A DNA stretch of 64,000 nucleotides from Cepaea nemoralis (GCA_014155875.1 JACEFZ010005129.1:1-64000); one strand, 5' to 3'. Counted from the first letter of the stretch, positions 9,487 to 25,434 are shown. Numbers and translations: made by a program. Notes: generated by a model not told the origin, from the sequence alone.

Positions 9487-11715
9487 ATGTCTACTTTAAA
9501 CGAATGTATCGAACCAGGCATTACATTAGGACAAGAAGGTGACAAGTTAGCACAATAGAGTAAAAATAAATTGACAGAGTTTCAAGATCGAGAAGAGTTG
9601 GCGCAAGGGCGAGAACAGAAGAAACGTGAAGAAGAACTGTCAGCAAAGCAAGTAGAGCTAATAACAAACAATTACAGTTGGAAACTCAAGTAAAACTAAA
9701 GCAATTATAATTAGATCCTTAAATGCATATTGCAACCAAACACAAAAAAAGTAGAAATGAAAGAACACGAACAGAAATTTATTTTAAAAAAAACTCAAGG
9801 AACTGTCAAACCTTTCTGTGCAGGAGAAAGCATATCAGCTTGGACTGAGAATTTTGAAACTATAATGAAACATCATGGGATTCCAAAACAACACTGGCCT
9901 ATTATTTACGTGCGAAATTTCGTATTAGAACCCTGAAAAGTTATAGAGACTATCCCACAAGATCTGAGAACTGGTTATGTTTACATAAGAGAAAGAATTA
10001 TGCAACACTTTCTTCTTGATTCTCAGGGATATAGATTACTGTATGTAAAACTATGCCCAAGACCTAAGCAAACATTTGTAGATTATGTCTCTGAAGTGCA
10101 GGACAATTTTTCTAAGTGGATAACAGCAGCCAAAGTTAACAATAATTTTGTTCTATTAAAAGACCTCATGCTTAGAGATAAAATCATATCATCTCTACCC
10201 ACATCATTTGCTAAGTTTTTATTAGAAAACGAGTGTGACAATATCACTGAAATGGAACGAAAAGTTTCAGCCTATTTCATAGCAAATAAGGATATTTTCA
10301 CTTTAATAGCTAACGAAATAAATATTACATCTGCAGCTACTTTTAATAAAGCCAAACCACTTAGCTGCAAATCTTAATCAACGGAAAGATAAACCATTGC
10401 AAATAGTCAAACATTGCATGGGGAATATGAGATGTGCGACGAAAACACAAGTTATGAACACATCAAGAAAGTGTCATAAATAAGCAGCAGTCTAAACGAA
10501 ATCAATATAAAAGAGCCACCAAATGCTTCTTTTGCAAGATCTACGGACGCAGGTTGGCCAACTTGTAGAGGCAGGAAAATGCTAAAAAGGGAAAACGCTG
10601 TAATGAAAGAAACATCAAGTTCAGAAAGTGAATTAGAGAGTGAGCACGAACAAGAAAGTGTGAATGCATTACAAGTTATTGACATATTTAACATGGATAA
10701 ACGTGAAACATGCAATAAATTTCAAACAGATGGCATTTTAGATCATGGCCTCTCTGTACCTATAAATTTTGAAAATTTCAATGCTGTTTTTCCTCAAAAG
10801 GGACATCAAAATCACATAAAGATTTCATAAATGACACAACTTGATAGGTGTTACGCAATTCAGATTCCACGCTAACAGCCAACCATAGATCATTTGTATA
10901 TCAGAAAGACTACACATGCAAACATGTAACATACAAAACGTTTACAGGTAACATCGAAAGATACCCTTTAGCGGTATCACATATTAAAACACCTTTTGTT
11001 ACTGGTAACACCATATGTGCAGTGTTAAACAGACCATGCTGCGACATCATTGTAGACATTCTGCCTGATGTTATAGACTGCTCCGAACCACAAATTAAAG
11101 CGTGGGAAGAGAAACATCTGCAGGATAACGCGGCCACTATATCTGCCTCAAGGAAAGATTACGATGACAACCAAAAAGAGGATTTCAGTTATTATACCCA
11201 AACATTGCCTCTGTTAACAAGAATTTAAAGTTAGAATCGGGACAAGATGTCCTACTCCTACAAATTGGTAATCAAGACCTGCTATCAATATCATGGCAAG
11301 GGCCATTCAAAATCAACAGGAAAATATCTACTGTTGATTATGAAATTTTCATAAATGAGAAAAAGAATTTTTTTAAATTTAAACATGTTGAAAATATACC
11401 ATTGCAGAGGTGAAAATGACAGTGCCGACGAAATAGCAGCAACGACGACGACACTCATCAACCAAATAGACACAGACAGAATAGAGCTACTAGTCCCAAT
11501 TGTCGACAACACAGAATATGTTAACGAAATTAAGATCTGCACAAAGCTACCTCACAAAAACACAAAATGACAGAATTATTGACAGAGGACAATTTTTTCC
11601 AGCAAACCAGGAAAAACAGACATAATTCACCTCCAAATCAAACTGACAAACCAAACACCCATCATGTGTAAACCATAGTTTATCCCATTACAATACAGAG
11701 ACCAATAAGAATTCA
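9487..11715 (+). pseudogene. Relic of integrase-first gypsy element, copy 2
   Basis: This is the unit-2 duplicate of the relic at 2974-5190, with the same decayed blocks: gag N-terminus at 9487, capsid 9800-10377, acidic stretch 10579-10830, protease remnant 10848-11075, integrase GPF module about 11240-11395, and RT start about 11640-11700. A lysine/leucine change and one shifted stop separate it from copy 1, which extends an open stretch across 9730-9936. The deletion removing the integrase core is shared, so it predates the tandem duplication. Confidence 0.8.
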
Positions 11716-11924
11716 CTTATAGTGTTGGTAAGAATAGTGTGTTGCAAAGTGACTTCTTAGTACCTATTGATCGATGTTTGTTTTTGTTTTTTTGCGTATT
11801 TTCTTTTCAGTATTGGTGCCATTTGTCCAATGAATTGGTTTGTCTTATTGCATATGTTTTCGATCTTGTTTTCAGATTTGCCATTTGATGATATTATACT
11901 TGCTATGTACTTGAAACTTTTTTC

Positions 11925-12590
11925 TTGCTTCAGGGGATGTTCGTAGTTATAGTCGTTACCTCTGTTTTACGTCTGATAATGCGTATTCTATTTTCCCTAC
12001 ACATTAAGTTTAGACTATTGACGCGTTCTTGTGGTTTTGCTATTAGTGCTTGGTCATCCGCAAACATGAGTTCTCGAATGGAGTAATTTGCATGTAGTTC
12101 TTCTGTGTTCTCGTTATGCGATGTTCTTGTGTTGTCTGTTTGGCTGGTTTCTTTACATATGTTGTCTATATAGGTTATGTACAAGAGAGGAAGCAGGACA
12201 CAACCTTGTTGTACTCCTGATCTTATGATGAAGGGTTTTGAGTGTCCTCCTGTTGCTCTCACTGTACATTCACTGTTGTTGTATAAGCTACTACATAGGT
12301 TTGTTAGATGTGTATTCACTCCATACTGTTTAAGGATTTTCCACAGCTTGTTTCTATCTACTCTATCAAATGCCTTTTCTTGGTCGACAAAGGCTAAGCA
12401 TATTTTCCATTGAATTCAATTGATTTTTTCTATCCGTTGTCTAAGAGCAAAAATGGCATATGTGCATTCTTTTTTTTTTCTTTTTTTTCTTCTAAATCCA
12501 AGTTGTGTTTCGCTTAGCTCGGGTTCAATATTAGTAAGTAATCTTTTCTCAAGAATTTTCCAAAATATTTTCCCAGCACCACTCAAAAGA
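11925..12590 (-). pseudogene. LINE reverse-transcriptase relic, copy 2
   Basis: Duplicate of 5410-6075 with the same RT blocks (motif B SGVQQGC, motif C FADDQAL) and the same interrupting stops and frameshifts. Confidence 0.75.
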
Positions 12591-12591
12591 C

Positions 12592-12893
<302 letters not shown>

Positions 12894-14262
12894 ATATAAG
12901 GGACAGGAAGATATAATTCCCTACACTATAGTGCTCAAAGTTGAAGAAGCGCAACACTGAATTCTAGTGGGCCAGAGAAGTATAGATATAAGAAGACAGA
13001 GCACTTGGTACATTCCTTTTAGTTAACAAGAAAAATGATAGAGTGTTAGACAGGAAATTACAGGATTTCTTCAGGCGGGGAGTATACTGTTATATACTCA
13101 AGACAATGGATCACTGAAATTGGCTGGACCAACATTAATGAATGAAACAAACAATTATTAACATCACCTGAACAACAAAGACTAAATATAACACATCCTT
13201 AACCACTAATGAAATCTTTATTCCATGAACCCCATGATCTGAAGGTAAATAGACACCCAGGTACAACACATTACTGATGCAAGCCCAGTAGACGGACCCT
13301 ATATTCCCACAGTGAGAGTCACTGCTGCATAACATCCATGGGCGCACAACTGAACATCCATCCAACAGATCAATAAGAACATAACAAATGAATTTCAGGG
13401 CTAACAATAATGATAATAACAGGGACGGACACTGCATTCATCTCACCCCAGAGCTCGCCAATAGGTGGTAGATGCAGAAAATGGAATTCAAATATCCCAC
13501 AGTTAGAGATAACTGCTGCCTAGTACCAACCGCAGGGGTGGTCTCCAAATAACAGTGAAACCTCAGCATTGTTCAGCTGAGTCTAAGGGCACTTGCTATC
13601 AGTACCCACACAGGACACCCGTGCACATAAGCTGATTGGAACAAGCGCAAGGAAAATTCACAACTTAGCCAAAAACATAATTACAGTCATGGTCATGAGC
13701 TCAAACATTAGTGGGAAGAACAACCAACCAGTCAAGCAGAAAAGAAAACCTGCAACTCTAACCACAAAAGCATAAACTGGGGTATGAAAAACTCGACTAT
13801 GGGGTCAGTTGGGGGGAGGAGGAAACATGGGGAAGGAGAGGGGAGGACCCATAAGGGAAAACCCAGGAATATTCCCTCCTATGATTGAGGAGTCACATCC
13901 TCAACATCTTACAAGGATGTTTCTGCAGAGATGGCTCCGCCAGGCATACTTTGGACGGTTAGCTTGACCATTTCTCATGTTTTGCAGGTTTTGGCACCTA
14001 ACGGATGGGTATCTGTGATACCACCTAGTCGATGCTTGTCACTCATATACATTCTTGACTGAAGATTGTGTGAGGGAGATGATTACATTCCTCCTCTTTA
14101 CTTGGGCTGAAGCGCCGGCCTTCAGCGAAGGCTGCCTCGGAACTCAATTGCCCTGCAAAATGCGCACTCAATTTTACCCAGGATGCCTCAGCCAAGCAAC
14201 AGCAACTGGAGGTTACATCAGCTCAACATCATCATCATTCAGGGACGCCTTGAGCGGCTTCA

Positions 14263-14264
<2 letters not shown>
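12894..14264. other. No recognised gene
   Basis: Unassigned unique-looking DNA. A phrase near 13300 (TCCCACAGTGAGAGTCACTGCTGC) recurs diverged near 13496 (TCCCACAGTTAGAGATAACTGC), suggesting an old local duplication. A G-rich stretch lies at 13800-13850. No convincing coding frame. Confidence 0.5.

Positions 14265-14343
<79 letters not shown>
14265..14343 (+). repeat. (TA)n microsatellite
   Basis: Pure TA run of about 79 bp. Frames crossing it are not genes. Confidence 0.98.
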
Positions 14344-14345
<2 letters not shown>

Positions 14346-14920
14346 TCAAAAACTTATATAAAAATAGCACTAGACAATGCGTGGAAGTCAACAGAAATAA
14401 AATGTACCACCAACTTGTATTTGCTATTCTAATGTTACATCAATGCTACTGTATGTATCAGAAATATGGGACACTACTACAAGGATTACAACTAATAGAT
14501 AGACAATCATTAACTAGTATATGGTTAAAATATGCTGGCATGCGATACCGGACACCCCCGGACAACGGCTATAACAGACTGGCTAAAGCAGTCGGGGATA
14601 ACCGATTCGGCGTCAAACATATCGGTAAATTATGGTATGCCTACCCAGCATGTGAAGACATAATTCGCAGACTGCGCGGAAGAAATCATTAAAGTTTCAA
14701 GGCAAGACGGCGTTTACCTTCAAAGCGGCGTGGAACGTTATGAGCACGGCAAGACACGTAGAGCGCCCTGGTCATCAAGTGCACCTGTATTCGTCTTCAG
14801 TCGTCTTGACTTGTCTTGCCACTGGACTCAGATGGACTCAGGCAAGAGAGTGAGGTCGACGAATTGCGCAACTCTTCCTCACTTTAATCTAATTCATCGC
14901 GCATGTCATTTTTCACCCAA
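14344..14920. other. No recognised gene; locally GC-rich
   Basis: The stretch 14540-14880 is richer in CpG and GC than its surroundings. It contains an open frame ending at 14692 (VGDNRFGVKHIGKLWYA) that I do not recognise. It may be the upstream part of the LINE fragment that follows, but no RT motif is visible. Confidence 0.4.
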
Positions 14921-15430
14921 CATCATATATCACTGCTATATGCTTGTGAAACCTGGACTGTTTATCAGCGACACGCTAAGAAAATAAACCACTTCGACAC
15001 AGTCCTGAAACAGGAAGCTAGTGAAGATGAAATGGCAAGACAAGATCCCAGACACTGAAGTCCTAGAAAGAGCGTACATTCTCAGTATCCACACTCTACT
15101 AATGAAGAATTAGATTCGCAGGGCTGGTCACTTAACTTGCATGCCAGATCACATGCTCCCTAAACATATTTTTTACAGCGAGTTGCGTTGTGGTAAACGC
15201 TCCCAAGGCGGCCAGAGGAAACGCTTTAAAGACACTTTGAAAATATAACTGAATGCTTTTGGAATTCATCATGACACCTGGGAGACTGCAACCAGAAACG
15301 AAATTCGTGGCGTGAAGAAAAGGCAGGACAGAAAAACCAATGCACAAAAACCCTCCTCCAGAAACGTCATGCAATCTTTGTCCACATTGTCAAAGAACAT
15401 TTAGAGTTACATCTCTCCATAGCACAATGC
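14921..15430 (+). pseudogene. LINE 3'-end relic with C2H2 finger
   Basis: Broken frames read a typical LINE C-terminal region: ACETWTVYQRHAKK, then KWQDKIPDTEVLERA, then a degenerate GHLTCMPDH..LPKHIFY block, GKRSQGGQRKRFKD, and finally a Cys/His finger (CNLCPHCQRTFRV). It is related to, but distinct in sequence from, the LINE at 24.7-28.7 kb. Stops and at least one frameshift make it dead. Confidence 0.7.
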
Positions 15431-15600
15431 CTGGATTAAATTTAAGAGACCATATGTTGCCCACACAGAACGATCCCTCCCTCTCCTTAATTTGCTCCAG
15501 AGTGCACGTAACATCAATATATATGGAACCAGACAAACTGCAGAAGCTGCATGAACAGCAAAGTAATTACGAGGGTAAGTTAATAGGTAAGTCACAAATT
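15405..15600 (-). mobile_element. LINE 5'-UTR fragment (C2H2-tailed family)
   Basis: The minus strand matches 25005-25150 of the LINE leader. Shared blocks include GCTTCTGCAG(C/T)TTGTCT, the GCATGGGCAACACA-type block (here GTGTGGGCAACATA), and CAGGC(G/A)TTGTGCTATGGAGAG. It overlaps the end of the plus-strand LINE relic in opposite orientation. Confidence 0.65.
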
Positions 15601-16086
15601 GCTATTGATTTTTGAACGATAAATCAACGTTCAAGTGCAACTTTATGCTGCTTTTAAGTGTTGAACCGCATACATCACCATCAACGCATCGTGCATTTAA
15701 AAGCGAGCGCATTTATCTTTTCTGCGATTTTAACGTCTAGTGATTATGTAACAGGATTGAGCAATTTTATAAAGGGGCAGCAATGCTAACGAGCATGACA
15801 AAACTAGTGTTGTGTGTATTATTTCCCTTGGAATTATTAGTACAATAACTAACTAGGTTTAACAATGATACAGCTGAGCTGAGAGCGTCTGTAAATGTGC
15901 ATCACATACAATCTGATCACTTTACGGAAACCATGTGTTTCTTGATGGTCTGTCACATCCATTTTAGTGCCCATCCATTATATCGTTTACACTTTTATTA
16001 GAAACCACATTGCCAGTGTCGTTAGATTGTTATACTGTTTTTAGCTTATTGCTCATGATTTTACATCACACCACACGATACCGTAA
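15601..16086. other. No recognised gene
   Basis: AT-rich DNA without coding or repeat signals I recognise. Confidence 0.5.
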
Positions 16087-16088
16087 TA

Positions 16089-17026
16089 TACGAGGGAAGT
16101 CAATAAGTAAATCGCAAATGGGTGTATAAAAATAACTAAATATGATAACAACTTGAAACGAGTTTACTTTTATACCTACACTGTCCCTTTGTTAAGAACA
16201 TAAGTTCCACCAACATTGATGCACTTATCCCATCGTTCTATCAGCCCTCTAAAACCGGTTGTATAGAACTGCGTGCTCAATTTTCTAAATCACTTTTTCA
16301 CTGCACATTCAATTTCTGCGTCATTTACGAAATGGCTCCCGCCAAAGGTGAGTTTTCAGTGGACCAAAAAGGTGGAAATAGCTAGGGGCTAAGTAGGGTG
16401 GCTGTTCCAAATCTTCCTACATTAGTAGGTTAAATAAATTTCTCCTTAGTTAATCGAACCGTATGTTGTCTAGCATTGTCATGAGGAAGCGATACGCCTC
16501 TAGTCAGCAGTCCTGGACGTTTTCTTCGAATGGCATAATGAAGCATCAATAGAACTTCACAGTGCGATTCACAATTCACATTGTCATATTTCTTCTTGAA
16601 ATTAGTTAAATACTCTTCTTGACAATCCCGTAACATTGTCAGCATAACCGTCCCTGCTGATGGTGTAGCTTTTAATTTTTGAACACAAGGCAAAGAAGAA
16701 TGTTTCCATTGCATTGAAGCACATTTTGATTCAGGCTGGTAGTCGGCATAAATAGGAAACATTTCCTTTTGAATGTCCTTTGCAGGCAGTCCTTTTGCCC
16801 ACAAAAACCGCACAACAGAATCTTGCTCTTTGGTTGTGCACTCCATAAGTACAGTCGCCATCTTGTTTATGCACTGTGCATGCGCATGAGACACCTAGCG
16901 CCACCTGACGAACGGGAATATAAAGTTCGATGTTGCTGTCACCAAATGACACCTGTAGAAAACAAAAACTACATTTACTTGCCATCCCACAGAACTGTGT
17001 GACTTCCTTATTGACTCGCCCTCGTA
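16089..17026 (-). mobile_element. Internally deleted mariner transposon
   Basis: The terminal inverted repeats are TACGAGGGAAGTCAATAAGT (from 16089) and, on the minus strand, TACGAGGGCGAGTCAATAAG (from 17026), flanked by TA at 16087-16088 and 17027-17028. The 938-bp length is shorter than a usual mariner of about 1.3 kb. The minus strand encodes a mariner transposase remnant: the N-terminal helix-turn-helix region (KEQDSVVRFLWAKGLPAKDI), then a jump to MQWKHSS, a catalytic-Asp region (LRDCQEE), and PHDNARQH for the third Asp. The segment with the first catalytic Asp is deleted, and stops follow KEKFI. Non-autonomous. Confidence 0.9.
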
Positions 17027-17215
17027 TAACAGATTAGCATGCTTTTCTTTTAACTGTTTCTGACATATTTTTAGTGATTAGCATTATTCCATCTTGAAAC
17101 TGCAACATTTGCCATAGAGATTCTTGTTCCAATATTTATCAGGTGTCTGCTATCAAATTGTTTGTAATTGTTCAAGATAATTGTACCAGAAGATAATTGT
17201 CGCATAAAAACTTGG

Positions 17216-17845
17216 TGTGTTGATGCTGGGGCAATGGACAACCCAACAAAGGCAGAAGTAACATGGTTCTCTTTGAATAACCATATTGTTAACACTCCAA
17301 CGGCAACTGTAAATCTGGGTTCAGTGTTCTGTATAGAACGCAGGCAATAAATTAAGTGGGGTTACGATTTGATCGAAGCCTCGCTTATACTGAGCACATA
17401 CACCAGGTGATAACAAATGCCGAACGGGGTTTGGCTTCGATGCTGGTTGCGGCGGTGGCAAACTGTGAGCAGCGCCATCTATGTCTTCTTTACGAGGGTC
17501 TGATTCTTTCTGTGTTGAAATATGCGATGGCAATCTTGACTCTCAATTCATAAGCAGATGGAAAGGATGGACAGGATACAGTGCGACACTCTAGCGTATT
17601 ATTCTTGGATGTGCAAGAGATATAGCATACCGGAAAATGCTCTACTTTCTTGATTTTCCAACCATGGGGACAGAAGAGAAATGTGCTGAGCACGTGCCTA
17701 TTTCAGAGTCAACGCAAGCACACAACATCCACTGCATAGCGACATTAAGAAGGTAAAGGTCAGTAAGTTAAAAAGAAGAAAGTTGTGGGTGGGTCAAGCC
17801 GTAGACATTCTTCAACAGGTGTGTTTACTTGAGGACGATGTGTCG
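17216..17845 (+). pseudogene. I-like LINE relic (RT C-terminal half)
   Basis: A diverged copy of 22555-23175 in the larger LINE. It preserves NPTKAEVTWFSLNNHIVNTP, FDRSLAYTEHIHQVIT, CEQRHLCLLYEGLILSVLKYA and the start of the region preceding RNase H. At least three frameshifts or stops break it. Both ends are truncated, and no RNase H remains. Confidence 0.85.
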
Positions 17846-18904
17846 ACGCTGTGAACATTCTCAACATTTAGACATGTGTTATTATATGATGTGGATAGTA
17901 AGAAGTGTGACAAACAATAATCGTCACAGTCGTCGTTACCACGAACATTTTGAACTGTTGCTTCGGGCGGATAATTACTTAGAACACCAATTTAAAGTAG
18001 AAGGATTTTAATGTATGGATGTTTCTATTATGATTCTTCTTAATATAGACGCATTGGATTTGGTCGCGGTATGTTGACTATTTTGATAGACAAGGATCAG
18101 AAATAGCAACCAATAGACTTTCAGAATTCCGAAAGACTAATCACTGTCGAAGAAGAGGCTGGAATGGCTCGAACTAGGATGTATGATTTGGAACAGTCCC
18201 AAGAATAACCAAGTCTTCAGACAGTGTTCAGGCACCGATAGGTGAAGCGAACAACCGTACTAGTATTCTAGACAGTAGGCTTAAGGAATCTGGTGATGAG
18301 TGCCTGCAAAAATAAAAGAGCCCCCTTTAACTGATCCGTTCTCACAACCCGGAGAAAGAGTACAAATAAAAAGTTACAACTTGCATTCCTTCTCTCTCTC
18401 TCAGTATCATAATATTAAATTAGAGTATAACAGCAACAGACTAAGTATGCTTCTAGTATCACATATAACTATTAATTTATTGAATACTGTGTGGCATGTA
18501 AAAGTCTGTCGCGCTAGTGTGTAGGCAATCAAATCCTAGACTAAGTTGGTACGCTAAAGTTGTCAGCCGAGGTGGTCGGTCACTTAGCTCAAGACTTGGG
18601 TCCGGCTTGTCAACTCAGGTGAAGTTCAAGTTCAGGTTGCGGATTTACTCTACGGCAATAGACATGGTGCTCACGACTGGTAAGTATGCGATGTTGCAGA
18701 CTGCTGGATCACGATACCACTAATGAAGGTGCATAACTTCTGGAAGTTAATCAGTGAGAACAGAACCGGTGAATGCTTGACCTACACTTAGGATATACTC
18801 AGTGTACATCTCGTTCTCAGTCTGCCCTCAGAAGGGCAGAATGTTAGACGGGCCTGCGTGCCCAATTCTTAACCGTTTGAAAATAAAGTTTGTTCGTTCG
18901 TCCG
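17846..18904. other. No recognised gene
   Basis: Mixed-composition DNA. It ends in AATAAAGTTTGTTCGTTCG and a short (GTTC)n run (18889-18915) that abuts the next LINE fragment. A decayed LTR or UTR is possible but not supported. Confidence 0.4.
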
Positions 18905-19378
18905 TTCGTTCGTTCTAATATTCCAGTTGTGCTGTATGGCTCTGAAACCTGGAGTACAACGAAAGGAGACGAAGCCTTGTTACAAACCTTTGAGAACAAA
19001 ATTTTAAGACTCATCTTTGGACCCATTAGGGATACACAAAGTGGAGAGTGGAAAAGAAGAAGTAACAAAGACATTTATGATTTGTTTAAGTCCCCGCTAA
19101 TCACTGGTATCATGAAGGCTAATAGACTACAATGGCTGGGGCATATAGAAAGAATGGAAGATAATAGGGAAACAAAACTCGCTTACACTCAGGAAATAAA
19201 TGACCGTAGACCCCGAGGTAGACCAAGAAGGCGGTGGAGAGATAATATACATACAGACCTACAAGCACTTGGAATCAACGACTGGCAAGAGAAGGTCCAC
19301 CAGAGAGACGAATGGAGACAGATTGTATTTGCAGCAAAGAACCTCAATGGCTCGGAATGCTGAAGAAGAAGAAGACTA
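18905..19378 (+). pseudogene. LINE 3' end, (GAA)n-tailed family
   Basis: An open frame of about 150 codons (to the TGA at 19361-19363) encodes the C-terminal end of a non-LTR ORF2. It contains YGSETWSTTKGDEALLQTFE, the GHIERMEDNRETK block and GRPRRRWRDN, and it ends LNGSEC. A GAAGAAGAAGAA tail follows. The element is 5' truncated, without RT catalytic motifs. It belongs to the same family as the minus-strand copy at 55968-58060, with which it shares almost the whole C-terminus. Confidence 0.85.
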
Positions 19379-19435
19379 TGAAGTGTACACAATGAGTATG
19401 AATCCCACAGATTTCATTTAACTACGAAGCACGAA

Positions 19436-19580
19436 CATCGATTATAAATCACACAGATATTTACTCGACAACGTATCACCATAGATTATGAATCACAGAT
19501 TACATTCATGTGACGAAGTATGAACATAGATTATGAATCACACAGATTCTATCTCAGAACATGAAGCAGTATTGTAAATT
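19436..19580 (+). repeat. Imperfect tandem repeat, about 47-50 bp, three copies
   Basis: The phrase CATAGATTATGAATCACACAG or close variants starts at about 19436, 19482 and 19531, each followed by diverged spacer. Confidence 0.7.
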
Positions 19581-21851
<2,271 letters not shown>

Positions 21852-21853
<2 letters not shown>

Positions 21854-23087
21854 GCTAGAGAAACTAGCAGACATGTACAACAACAGTATAGAGAGTGCTA
21901 GCATCAAGGAGGAGTGGTTACACATCTATCTGATTCCCTTGCCGAAGCCTGACAAAGACCACAAAAAAATTCAGGGATATCGAATTATAACCATGCAGAA
22001 TACAATAGGAAAGCTGCTGGAGAAGGTAATTGCCAGGAAAATATCAAGCCAGCTAGAGAGACAAGGTGTTTTCCCACCTACCCTGGGTGGGTACCGTCCA
22101 AAAAGAGAAACCTGGACCAATGCAGCAGTCTTTGCCCATGATGTCTATGAAGGTTTCCACTCAGGCACTGAAACCGTTGCTGCAGCGATTGATCTTGAGG
22201 ACGCATACAACAGAGTACCATTGGAATTTTTAATGTTTCAGTTTCTTGAACTAAACGTAAGTCCATTCCTCCTTAGTTGGATCGCTGCAACCCTCTTCCA
22301 ACGGAAAGTAGTTTTTAGATGTGGCAGTTGGACTTCGGAACCAACAACAATATATCCTGTCCTACCACAGGGATCACCATTATCTCCGGTACTGTTCAAC
22401 GCCTACACAGTGAGAATCACCAGTGAGCAGATCACTGGACCTGGCAGGACATTGTCATATGCCGATGATATTTTAGTGTATCGTCAGGGTAAGGATAGAG
22501 AGGAGGTTGCTGTGGAACTACAAACCGAACTCAATCGCATAAGTACATGGTGGGATGAAGCTGGGGCAATGGTCAACCCAACAAAGGCAACAGTGACTTG
22601 GTTCTCGTTGAATAATCATATTGTCAACACTCCAACACCAACTGTAATGCTGTGTTCAGAGGCGGTGGAAAGAACGCAGGCAAAGAATTACCTAGGGATA
22701 CTGTTTGATCGAAGCCTTGCTTATAATGTGCACATAGACCAGGTGATAACAAAAGCCAAGCGGGGTTTGGCTGCGATGCGGGTGATGGCGGCAGCAAACT
22801 GTGAGCAGCGCCATCTATGTCTTCTGTACGAGGGGCTGGTCATGTCTGTTTTGGAGTATGCAATGGCAATCCTGACTCTCAGCCATAAGCAGATAGAAAG
22901 GATGGAAAGGATACAGAATGAAGCTATGCGCATTATTCTTGGATGTACAAGAGATACAGCATGCAGGGCAATGCGCTACCTTCTTGATTTTCCAACCATT
23001 GAAGAGAGAATACAAGTTTGCAGGGCACGCGCCTACCTCAGAATTAACGCAAACAACATCCACTGCATAGTGAAATTAGGAAGGTGA
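21852..23087 (+). pseudogene. LINE reverse transcriptase segment
   Basis: An open frame carrying the non-LTR RT core: GYRIITMQNTIGKLLEKV (motif 1-2 region), AAAIDLEDAYNRVP (motif A, Asp present), VLPQGSPLSPVLFNAY (motif B), SYADDILVY (motif C with both Asp), then NPTKATVTWFSLNNH and a thumb region rich in Arg/Ala. All RT catalytic residues are present. The frame is lost near 23050 by a one-base shift, and the natural reading continues in the next segment. A sister relic at 17216-17845 retains the uninterrupted order here. Confidence 0.88.
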
Positions 23088-23925
23088 AGGGCAGCAGGTT
23101 AAAAAGAGGACGGTCGTGGATGGGTCAAGCCGAAGACATTATTAAACAGGTGTGTTCACTTGAGGACTTAGAACCTGGCGAGGAGTGGGTGCAAGTACCA
23201 ACAGACTTCTGCACATCCTTTTCAGTTTGCATCCAACTAGACAGAAAATTTAGACAAGAAAATCCGGCTGCTGTGGAGGCTGAAGTACAAGCGTTGATTT
23301 TTGAGAATTCGCTAGGCGGTGACGCGGTCATCTACATAGTTGGGTCGGTCGTCCGACATATGAGAAGCTCATGGGCCTTTACAGCTCGGGCCGGAGGGAG
23401 AATTATGAAGGAGGACTCTGGTACTTTCACTGAAACCACAAGTAGCCTGACCATGGAAGTCATGGCAGTTAGTAAAGCAATAACATGGCTCGAGACACAG
23501 ACATTCACTAGGGCTTGTTTCCTTAGCGACTCAAGGAACATGATCAAGAGGATAGAGGAGGGGTCGATCCGAAGAGAATGGTTGCTGCCTCTGGAGCTGT
23601 CTCGGCTGGCAAAGATTAGTTTCATCTTCGTGCCAGGGCATGCGGGAGTACAGGAAATGAGCGGGCTGGCAAGCTCGCAGGTGAGGATACTGTGAAGGGC
23701 GGACGCGCCATGGACCAGGCTGACATTCTGAATGCTCTACGAGAAGTAAGACTTTTGCGAGAACCAAGTGATGACTGTGAATCTACAACAATGGCCAGAC
23801 TGCGAGAGCAGCAAATTAAAAGAGGGGTGGACAAACAAGAACACTACGCAGGAAGCCAAAGAAGATTGATAAACCAACACAGAACTGGCGTCGTTAGCCG
23901 CTACACGCTGCGGATTTGCTGAGGA
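23060..23925 (+). pseudogene. LINE RNase H segment with altered active site
   Basis: This continues the LINE polyprotein (KGSRLKRGRSWMGQAEDI) into an RNase H domain. Visible are YIVGSVVRHMRSSW, where related copies have YTDGSV, so the first Asp is Val here; MEVMAVSKAI with the Glu; and LSDSRNM with the second Asp. Then comes PGHAGVQ, followed by a frameshift near 23655. In the shifted frame the last motif reads NERAGKLAG, with Gly where the family has Asp. Two of four catalytic acids are thus lost in addition to the frameshift. The copy at 50519-51746 keeps all four. Confidence 0.82.
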
Positions 23926-23993
23926 AGGGATCCGAGCACTTATGGACTGAATAGTTCGATGTGCAATGAGGATGATCTGTCGACTAACTAACT

Positions 23994-24524
<531 letters not shown>

Positions 24525-24540
24525 GAGATAGAGAGAGAGA

Positions 24541-24604
<64 letters not shown>

Positions 24605-24606
24605 AA

Positions 24607-24692
<86 letters not shown>
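24525..24692 (+). repeat. (GA)n followed by (TA)n
   Basis: GA run at about 24525-24600, then TA at 24609-24692, immediately before the leader of the next LINE. Confidence 0.97.
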
Positions 24693-24694
<2 letters not shown>

Positions 24695-25434
24695 AGAGTC
24701 AGGTCTTAGTCAGGTCTTAGTCAGATATGACTGAGCTACCGTATGACAGTAGACGGTACTAACTGCTTTCTGTCAGCGCCAAATGTTGGGCGGCGCTTAC
24801 CAAACCCGAAACACCACATTGTGCCAACGGCTTCGGGCGGAAGAGCGCAATTGGGAGGGTACAAGCCTTACCCTGATGCAAGGAAATGCAACCCAAAGAC
24901 AAAATAGTCATGGCAGGGCAGACCAGGCCCTAAGCCTTGGGTGGCAGCTGGTCTCGGATCGAAGCTCCGACAGGCGGACAGTCAGAGCAATGCTTTGCTG
25001 ATCCGGCAGCTTCTGCAGCTTGTCTTGTTCCAGATGTATAGGTGTCAACTTTCCTCTGCAGTGAACTATGCAGGCCGAGAGAGGGATCATGCTGCATGGG
25101 CAACACATTGTTTCTTTATTTTAGCCCAGGCGTTGTGCTATGGAGAGGCAATAACTCCATCCATGGTCTTAACCGGTTTCGGAATCAAAGCGAGAGGCAG
25201 CTGTTACGGGTTATAAGTCCTTGTCAGTTGACGTATACATGGGGCTCCATGCGTTGCCTCTGACGGTGGGAGACACCTACAGATGTCACTGATCAGCTAC
25301 CGCCCGCCTCAAGCTGGGCAGCCCCCGGCCAGTTGGGTGCTGATCCGCCACAGCCTGCCTGCTTCAATGGGTGCTTGGGGCTACGACGAAATCTGATCGC
25401 AGGCTATAAAACAAATGCACCAGGTACTAATAAA

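Noticed and set aside
15405..15600. 5' inversion of the LINE relic at 14921-15430 by twin priming
   Set aside because: Twin priming puts the inverted 5' part upstream of the 3' part; here the inverted piece lies beyond the 3' end, so it is more likely a separate insertion.
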